Shown: piece by piece, positions 19,501-28,500 of the stretch
How the letters are laid out: each line of letters starts with the position of its first letter
Position numbering within the stretch: position 1 is the first letter of the stretch
From: Nocardia sp.
Lineage (GTDB): Bacteria > Actinomycetota > Actinomycetes > Mycobacteriales > Mycobacteriaceae
Assembly: GCF_025465275.1 (NCBI RefSeq)
Contig: NZ_JAODNK010000183.1
Location: forward strand, 1 to 36,017
Reading direction: 5' to 3'
DNA: 36,017 nt
Program-made: the position numbers and the translations under genes
Notes under the pieces: generated by a model
What the model was told of the DNA's origin: nothing
What the model saw: the letters and a program-made list of their open reading frames with translations, nothing else
Databases searched by the model: none

Positions 19501-22500
19501 GGTCATGTCGGACGCGCTCACCGCAGGTCGGCCCGTGGTGCTGGGCCGTGCCATTCGCGGTGCCGCGCTGACCGTGCTGGATACCCGGCTGCGGCCGGTG
19601 CCGGTCGGTGTGGCGGGCGAACTCTATGTGGCGGGTGCGGGCCTGGCCCGTGGTTATGTGGGCCGGACCGCCCTGACCTCGGAGCGATTCGTGGCGAACC
19701 CGTTCGCTGCGGTCCCGGGTGAGCGCATGTACCGGACCGGTGACGTGGTGCGCTGGACGGCCGCGGGCGAGCTGATGTTCGTCGGCCGCAGTGATGATCA
19801 GGTGAAGATCCGCGGCTTCCGCATCGAGCTCGGCGAGATCAGTGCGGTGCTGTCGCAGGCCGAGGGAATTCGCTTCGCACACACCGAGATCCGCCGTGAC
19901 GATGCCGGAACTCCGCGCATCGTCGGCTATGTGGTCGCCTCCGGAGATCAGGAGCCGGACCGGCAGGCGGTGCGCGCATATGCCGCCGACCGGCTGCCGG
20001 GGTACATGGTGCCCACCGCGATTGTGGTGCTGGTGGCTATCCCGCTCTCGCCCAGTGGCAAGCTCGATCGCCGGGCGCTGCCGGAACCGCAGTGGGAGAT
20101 TGCAGCCGGGCGTGCACCCCGCACCCCCAGTGAGATGCTGGTGGCGAACGCCATGGCCGAGGTCGTCGGCCGCGATCAGGTCTGTGCCGATCACGACTTC
20201 TTCGAGCTCGGCGGTACCTCGCTCTCGGCGACCCGATTGGTGGCACAGCTCGCCGCTACCACCGGCCGCCATCTCGGGGTGCGCGCCGTCTTCGAACATC
20301 CGACCCCCGAGCAGCTGGCGCGGGTCGTGGACGAGCTGCTGGCACAGGACGATCCGGGCCTGCCGCAGCTCACCCGCGGCCGCCGCCCGGCCCGGATTCC
20401 GCTCTCCCCGGCACAGCAGCGACTGTGGTTCCTGAACCGTTTCGACACCGATTCGGGCGCGTACAACATCCCGGTGGCGCTGCGCCTGCACGGCCGGCTC
20501 GATGCGATTGCGCTGGCGGCTGCCCTGCGTGACGTGGTGGAGCGGCACGAGGCGCTGCGCACCCTGTTCCCGCAGGACGCGGACGGCCCGCACCAGGTGA
20601 TCCTGCCGGCCGCCGCCGAATTCGCGCTGCCCGTGGTCGAGGTGGCTGCGGAGGATATCGAGGCCCGCCTGTGTGCCTTGGCCACCAGGGGATTCGATCT
20701 GGCGACGGCACTACCATTGCGTGCGGAGTTGGTGCGGATCGACGAGCACGATCATGTGCTCGCGGTGGTCGTGCATCACATTGCCGCAGACGGTGGCTCC
20801 ATCGCTCCGCTGGCGTCCGATCTCGCCACGGCCTATGCCGCACGGCGGCAGGGTGAGGCGCCCGCGTGGGCCGAATTGCCGGTGCAGTACGCCGATTACA
20901 GCGTCTGGCAGCGTGAGCTGCTGGGTGACGAGGCGGATGCCACCAGTGTGTCGGCGCAGCAGCTGCGGTACTGGACCGAACGCCTGCAGGGGCAGTCTGA
21001 CAGCCTGGAACTGCCTGCCGATCGGCCGCGCCCCACGGTCCGATCACAGCACGGCGCTTCGGTATTCGCCCGGCTGGACGGTGCGTCGCACGCCGCGCTC
21101 TCCAGGCTCGCCCGCGACCACGATGCCAGCCTGTTCATGGTGCTGCACGCCGTACTGGCCGTATTGCTGGCTCGGATCACGGGCACCGGGGACGTGACGG
21201 TGGGCACCCCGATCTCCGGCCGAGCCGACGCGCGCCTGCACCCGCTGATCGGTATGTTCGCCGGCACCCTGGTGCTGCGCACCCAGGTGGATCGCGCCGG
21301 TTCCTTCTCCGAGCTGCTGGCGGAGGTGCGCGATCACGATCTGAATGCCTTCGCGCACGCCGACATTCCGTTCGAGCGGCTGGTGGAAGCCCTGGATCCG
21401 GTGCGCACGACCGCGCATCACCCGCTGTTCCAGGTCATGCTGTCGGTGCACGACGCACTGCCCGCACTGCCGCGGCTCGATGAGGTCGAGGTCGCGATCG
21501 AGGAGATCGCGCTGGAGATCGCTAAATTCGATCTGCAGTTCACCTTCACCGAATCGCATACCGCACAGGGTGATCCGGACGGCATCGACATCTGCGTGAC
21601 CTACGCGACCGATATGTTCGAGGCCGAGACCGCCGAGCGTCTCGGCGCCCGCTTCGTCCGGCTGCTGTCCGGAGTCAGCGGCCGCCCGCACACCGCGGTC
21701 GGCGATATCGACCTGCTGTCGGTACCGGAGCGCTCCGACCTGGCGCCGGCGCGCGGCGTGAACGGACCCGTACCGGCGACCCTGGCGGAGGTCTTCAATG
21801 CCGCCGCGGCCGTGCGCAATGCCGTTGCGGTGGTGTCGGAGTCGGGCACACTGACCTACGGCGAACTGGACGAACGCTCGAACCGGGTGGCGCGGGCGCT
21901 GCTCGCGCACGGCGTCGGCCCCGGCGATATTGTCGCGCTCGGCCTGCCCCGCTCGCTGGAATCGGTGCTCGCCACGGTGGCGGTCACCAAGACCGGTGCG
22001 ACCTTCGTCCCCGTCGATGTGCGCTATCCGGCCGAGCGGATCGCGCATATGCTCACCGATTCCGGTGCGCGACTGGGCATTACCACGGCCGCTCATTCCG
22101 GCGCGCTGCCGGAGGTCCTGAACTGGCTCACGCTGGCGGAACTGGAGCAGGCCGAATCCGCCACGCCGATCACCGATTCCGATCGGCTGCGCTGGCTGGG
22201 AATCGACGACCTCGCCTACATCATCTACACCTCGGGTTCGACCGGTGTGCCCAAGGGTGTGGCGGTGACCCATCGCGGCATGGCCGGGTTCGCGGTCGAG
22301 CAGCGCACCCGCTACGCGATGGACTCCGACAGCCGGCCACTGCATTTCGCCTCACCCAGCTTCGACGCCTCGATCCTGGAACTGCTGCTGGCCTGGTGCT
22401 CGGGCGGCGCCCTCGTGATCGCCTCGCCCGAGGTGTACGGCGGTGACGACCTGGCCGCGCTGCTGGACCGTGAGCGGGTGACACACGCCTTCATCACCCC

Positions 22501-25500
22501 GGCGGCGCTGGCGAGCATCGACATCGGCCGCTGGCCGCTGCCGGCGCTGCAACACCTGTCGGTCGGTGGCGAGGCGGTGGGTGCGGATCTGGTCGCGCGC
22601 TGGGCCCCGGACCGGCACCTGTACATCGGGTACGGACCGACCGAAACCACCATCATGAGCGCCATTTCGACGCCGCTGGCGGCGGACGCTGCGGTGGTGC
22701 TGGGCCGCCCGATTCGCGGCACCGGAGTGGTCGTGCTCGATGAGCGACTGCGCCCGGTGCCGCCGGGTGTGTCCGGTGATCTGTACATCGGCGGCGACGG
22801 TCTGGCACGCGGGTACCACCTGCGGCCGGGTCTGACCGCCAACCGCTTCGTCTCGAATCCGTTCTCGACCCTGCCGGGCGCGCGGATGTACCGCACCGGT
22901 GATGTGGTGCGCTGGACGCAGTCCGGTGAGCTGGACTTCGTCGGCCGCAGTGATGATCAGGTGAAGATTCGCGGCTTCCGGATCGAGCTCGGTGAGATCA
23001 GCGCCGTGGTGGTCGATGCCGAAGCAATTCGCTTCGCCCACACCGAGATCCGCGATGACGCGGCGGGCCGTCCCGCCATCGTCTGCTACGTCGTCCCGGA
23101 GGATGGGCAGAGCGTGGATATCGCGCAGCTGCGCGATATCGCGGCCGAGCGCCTCCCGGCGCATATGGTCCCCGCCATGTTCGTGCCGCTGGTGTCGATC
23201 CCGTTGTCGCCCACCGGAAAACTGGATCGCCGCGCCCTGCCGGAACCGGCCTGGTCGACGGTAGAAGGCGGACGTGCTCCGCACACGCCCAATGAGAAGC
23301 TGGTGGCGAAGGTCATGGCCGAGGTCCTCGGCCACGACCAGGTCTGCGCCGATCACGGATTCTTCGAGCTGGGCGGCAATTCGCTGTCCGCGACGCAGCT
23401 GGTCGCGCGGATCACCGCCGCCTCCGGGCAGCAGCTCGGGGTGCGCGCGGTCTTCGAACATCCGACACCCGCCGGACTGGCGCTGCTGCTGGATGATTCG
23501 ATGGGCGAGGCGGCCGCCGGGCGTCCGGTCCTGATGGCCGGTCAGCGGCCCGAGCGGGTGCCGCTGTCCCTGGCGCAGCAGCGACTGTGGTTCCTGAGCC
23601 GCTTCGATCCGGGTTCGGCGGCCTACAACATTCCGGTGGGCCTGCGCCTGACCGGCCGCCTGGATGCGGCGGCGCTGCAGCAGGCGGTGTCGGATGTGGT
23701 GGCGCGGCACGAGGTGCTGCGTACGGTATTCCCCGAGGACGCACAGGGGCCGCATCAGGTGGTGGTGCCCGAGACGGCGGCGGTGCTGCCGTTCGTGCGC
23801 ATCGTCTCCAGCCCGAGCACGGTGGTCACCGATGCGTTCGAGCTGGCGCAGACCGGGTTCGATCTTGCGGTCGAGATCCCGATCCGCGCGGCACTGATGC
23901 GGGTCGGAGTCGACGAGCACGTCCTCGTCGTCGTGATCCATCACATTGCCGCCGACGGCTGGTCGCTGACGCCGCTGGCCGCGAATCTGGTGGCGGCCTA
24001 TGAGGCGCGCTGCTCCGGCGCCGCGCCCGCATGGCCGGCACTGCCGGTGCAGTACGCGGATTTCAGTGTGTGGCAACGGGAATTGCTCGGCAGCGAGGAC
24101 GATCCGGAAAGTCTGACCACGCGGCAATTGCAGTACTGGACCGAACGCCTGGCGGATCTGCCGGAGTGCCTGGAACTGCCCGTCGATCGGCCACGGCCGG
24201 TGGTGGCTTCCCAGCGCGGCGCCTCGACCTCCGTGCGCATCGATGCGGAACTGCATGCCCGCCTGGCGAATTCGGCGCAGTCGAACGATGTCACTGTGTT
24301 CATGGTGCTGCATGCGGTGCTGACGGTGCTGATCGCTCGTACCAGTGGCAGCGGCGACATCGCCATCGGCACCGCGGTGGCCGGGCGCGGCGACGCGGCG
24401 CTCGACGATCTCATCGGCATGTTCGTCGGCACCCTGGTGCTGCGCACCAGGATCGACGGTGCGGCCAGCTTCGCCGAGGTGCTGGAATCGGTGCGCGACG
24501 CCGATCTCGACGCCTTCGCCCACGCCGATCTGCCGTTCGAGCGGCTGGTCGAGGTGCTCAATCCGGTGCGCTCGACCGCACATCACCCGCTGTTCCAGGT
24601 GAGTCTGTCGCTCACCAATATGGGTGTGCCGACAGTCCGCCTGCCGGACGTCGCGGTGACGGGCTTCCCGGTCGATCCGGGCCTGGCGAAGTGCGATCTG
24701 CAATTCACCTTCACCGAAGCCTTTACGGCGCACGGTGATCCGGACGGCATCGAGATGTCGCTGTCCTACGCCACCGATCTGTTCGATACCGCCACCGCCG
24801 ACCGGATGAGCCGCCGTTTTGTCCGGTTGCTGGCGGCGGTGCTGGCCCGGCCGGAGATCGCGGTCGGCGACGCGGATGTGCTGTCCGCGTGGGAGCGTTC
24901 GGTGCTGGCTCCGGCGCACGGCGCCCGGGCCGCGGAGCCCATCACACTGCCCGAGCTGTTCGCTCGTGCGGTACAGACCGACCACCCCGCGCTCGTCACG
25001 GCGGAACGGACGCTGACCTACGGTGAGCTCGACGCCTGGTCGAATCGCCTGGCGCGCAAGCTGATCGCGCGTGGAGTCGGACCCGGCGATATTGTCGCAC
25101 TGGGCTTGGCCCGGTCGGTGGAATCTGTCGTCGGCTCGCTGGCCATCGCGAAGACCGGTGCGGCCTTCCTGCCGGTCGATGTGCGGCATCCGATGGACCG
25201 GATCCGGCATATGCTCACCGATTCGGCGGTGCGCTTCGGGCTCACCTGCACCACCGATCGCGCGGCGCTTCCCGGTGATCTCGGCATCGAGTGGATGCTG
25301 GTCGACGACGCCGCCGAGATGTCCGCCGCACCGGTGGACGCGAGCGAGCTGCGCCGCGTACCGCGCATCGACGATGTCGCATATCTGATCTACACCTCCG
25401 GGTCCACCGGCCTGCCCAAGGGCGTGGCCGTCACCCATCGCGGCGTGTTCAACTGCGCCGAGGTGCAACGGGTCCGGTTCGGTGTCGAACGGTCCGCGCG

Positions 25501-28500
25501 CACACTGCATCTGGCCTCGCCGAGCTTCGATGTGGCGGTGCTGGAGTTGCTGCTGGCCTGGTCGGCGGGCACGACCATGGTGATCGTCCCGATCGACGTC
25601 TACGGCGGCGACCCGCTGGCCGAGCTGATCGAGGCGAACGCGGTCACCCACGTCATCATCACACCGGCCGCGCTGGCCAGCATCGATGCGGTCCGCTGGC
25701 CGCTGCCGCGCCTGCACACGCTGATAGTCGGCGGTGAGGCGTTCGATCGGGAACTGGTGGAGCAGTGGGGCCGCGGCCGCGATATGTCGAACGGGTACGG
25801 CCCGTCCGAGGCGACCATTGCCACCACCTTCTCCGAGCCCATGCATCCGGACCGGCCGATCGTGCTCGGCCGCCCGATGCGCGGGGTGACCACGGTGGTG
25901 CTGGACGCACGTCTGCGCCCCGTGCCGCCCGGTGTGGTGGGTGAACTCTATGTCGGCGGTATCGGCCTGGCGCAGGGTTACCACCGGCGTCCGGTGCTGA
26001 CCTCCGAACGATTCGTGGCGAATCCGTTCGGCGGCAAGGGTGAACGCATGTACCGCACCGGAGATCTGGTGCGGTGGAATGCCGAAGGCGAGCTGGTATT
26101 CGCCGGCCGCGCCGACGATCAGGTCAAGGTGCGCGGCTTCCGCATCGAACTGGGCGAGATCTCCGCTGTGGTCGCGGGCTGCGCGGGAGTTCGCTTCGCG
26201 CACACCGAGGTTCGCAAGGACGACGGCGGCCGGGCGCATATCGTCTGCTATGTCGTCGCATTGGAGGGCGGCGCGCTCGAGGCGCGGGCACTGCACGACC
26301 TTGCCGCCCAGCAGCTTCCGGCGCATATGGTGCCGTCGGCCTTCCTGATGCTGGACTCGATTCCCTTGTCGCCCAACGGGAAACTGGATCGCCGCGCACT
26401 GCCCGAGCCGGACTGGACCGTCAGCGATACCGGTCGTGCCCCGCGCACGCCCGGCGAGGTGCTGGTGGCCAAGGCCATGGCCGAGGTCGTCGGCCGGGAA
26501 AGCGTCTGTGCGGACCACAGTTTCTTCGATCTCGGCGGCAACTCGCTGTCGGCGACACAGCTGGTGGCGCGGATCGCCGCCGCCTCCGGCTGCCGGCTGG
26601 AGGTGCGCGCGGTGTTCGAGCACCCGACTCCCGAGAAACTCGGCGCGATGCTCGATCGGGTGCTGTCCGCCGGGGGCGGGGACCGGCCCGCACTGGTCTC
26701 CCGGCCCCGGCCCGCACGAATTCCGCTGTCTCCGGCCCAGCAGCGGCTCTGGCTGCTGAATCGGTTCGATACCGCCTCCGGCGCGTACAACATCCCGCTG
26801 GTGCTGCGGCTGCGTGGCGCATTGGATGTCGAAGCGCTGCAACAGGCGGTCGCGGATGTGGTGGCCCGCCACGAGGTGCTGCACACCGTGTTCCCTGCGG
26901 ATGCGGAAGGTCCGCATCAGGTGGTGCTGCCAGCCGCCGATCCGGCGCTTTCGGTGCCGCTGCACGAGCTCGCCGCCGCTGCCGTGCCGGAGTTCATCCG
27001 ATCCTTCATCACGGCGGGATTCGATGTGACACAGCAGCTTCCGGTGCGTGCCGGGCTGCTGCGCCTCGCGGCCGATGAGCACCTGCTGGTGCTCGTCATG
27101 CACCACATCGTCGCGGATGGCGCTTCCGCGGGACCGCTCGCGATGGATCTGGCTGCGGCCTATGCGGCGCGGCGGGAACAGCGGGAACCCGGATGGGCCA
27201 CGCTGCCGGTGCAATACGCCGATTTCAGTCTGTGGCAGCACGCGGTGCTCGGCAATGAGGAAGACCCCGAGAGCCCGGCCGCCCGTCAGCTGGACTACTG
27301 GACGAACAAGTTGGCCGGGACGCCGGACTGCCTCACACTGCCCATCGATCGGCCGCGCCCCGCGGTCCCGTCCCAGCGCGGTGCCTCGGTGTTCGCGCGC
27401 ATCGACGCCGAGTTGCACGACGAGCTCACCGAATTGGCGCGCTGGCACGGTGTCAGCGTCTTCATGGTGCTGCACGCGGTGCTGGCGGTCCTGCTGAGCA
27501 GGCTCGGCAGCACCGACGATGTGGTGGTCGGTACGCCGATCGGTGGCCGGGTGGATCCGCAGTTGGATCTGCTCGTCGGCATGTTCGTCGGCACGCTGGT
27601 GCTGCGGACATCCGTCGCTTCCGGTGACACCTTCGCGGAACTGCTCGACACCGTGCGGGAAACGGATCTGGATGCGTTCGCGCACGCCGATATTCCGTTC
27701 GAGAGACTGGTGGAGGCCCTCGATCCGGCCCGCTCGGCCGCACATCACCCGCTGTTCCAGGTGATGCTGTCGGTGCACAATGTGGTGCCGGACCTGCCGC
27801 AGCTGGCCGAGGTGACCGCGATTGCCGAGGATACGGCGTTCGAGGTGGCCAAGTTCGATCTGCAATTCACGCTCACCGAATCGCAGACCGCACACGGTGC
27901 TCCGGACGGAATCGATCTGTCCGTCACCTATGCCACCGATCTGTTCGATGCCGGTAGCGCGGAAGTGCTGTGCCACCGGTTCGTCCGGCTGCTCACCGCC
28001 GCGATCGGTGATCCCGCCACGGCCGTAGGGGATCTCGACCTGCTCGATGCGCAGGAGATGCGCACGCTGGCTCCGGTACGGGGGTCCGCGTCGGTCACCG
28101 CCGCCACCTTCCCGGCGGTCTTCGCCGCGGCCGTCGCTACGTCGCCGGGCACGGTCGCGGTCTGCGACCGGGAGATCCAGATGAGCTACGACCAGCTGGA
28201 TCGGTCGACCAACCGGCTGGCGCGAGCGCTACTGGCTCGCGGGGTCGGTCCGGAAGCGTATGTGGCGCTGGGTATTCCGCGTTCGGTCGAATCGGTGCGG
28301 GCCATGCTCGCGGTGCTCAAGACCGGGGCGGCGTTCGTGCCGGTTGATCCGTCCTATCCCGCGCAGCGCAAGGAGCACATGCTCAGCGATTCGCGGGCGC
28401 GCATCGGCCTGACGGTCTCGCGGTGCCGCGGGGACGTGCCGGTGGGCCCGCAGTGGCTGGTGCTCGATGATCCGGCCTTCGCGGCGGAGACCCGGTTCTA

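Noticed and set aside
7781..27976. Very long minus-strand open frames opposite the NRPS (7781-11026, 11093-15070, 22352-27976)
   Set aside because: Their translations show no protein family and are rich in Arg, Gly and His, as expected opposite a GC-rich coding strand; the plus-strand NRPS explains the region completely.
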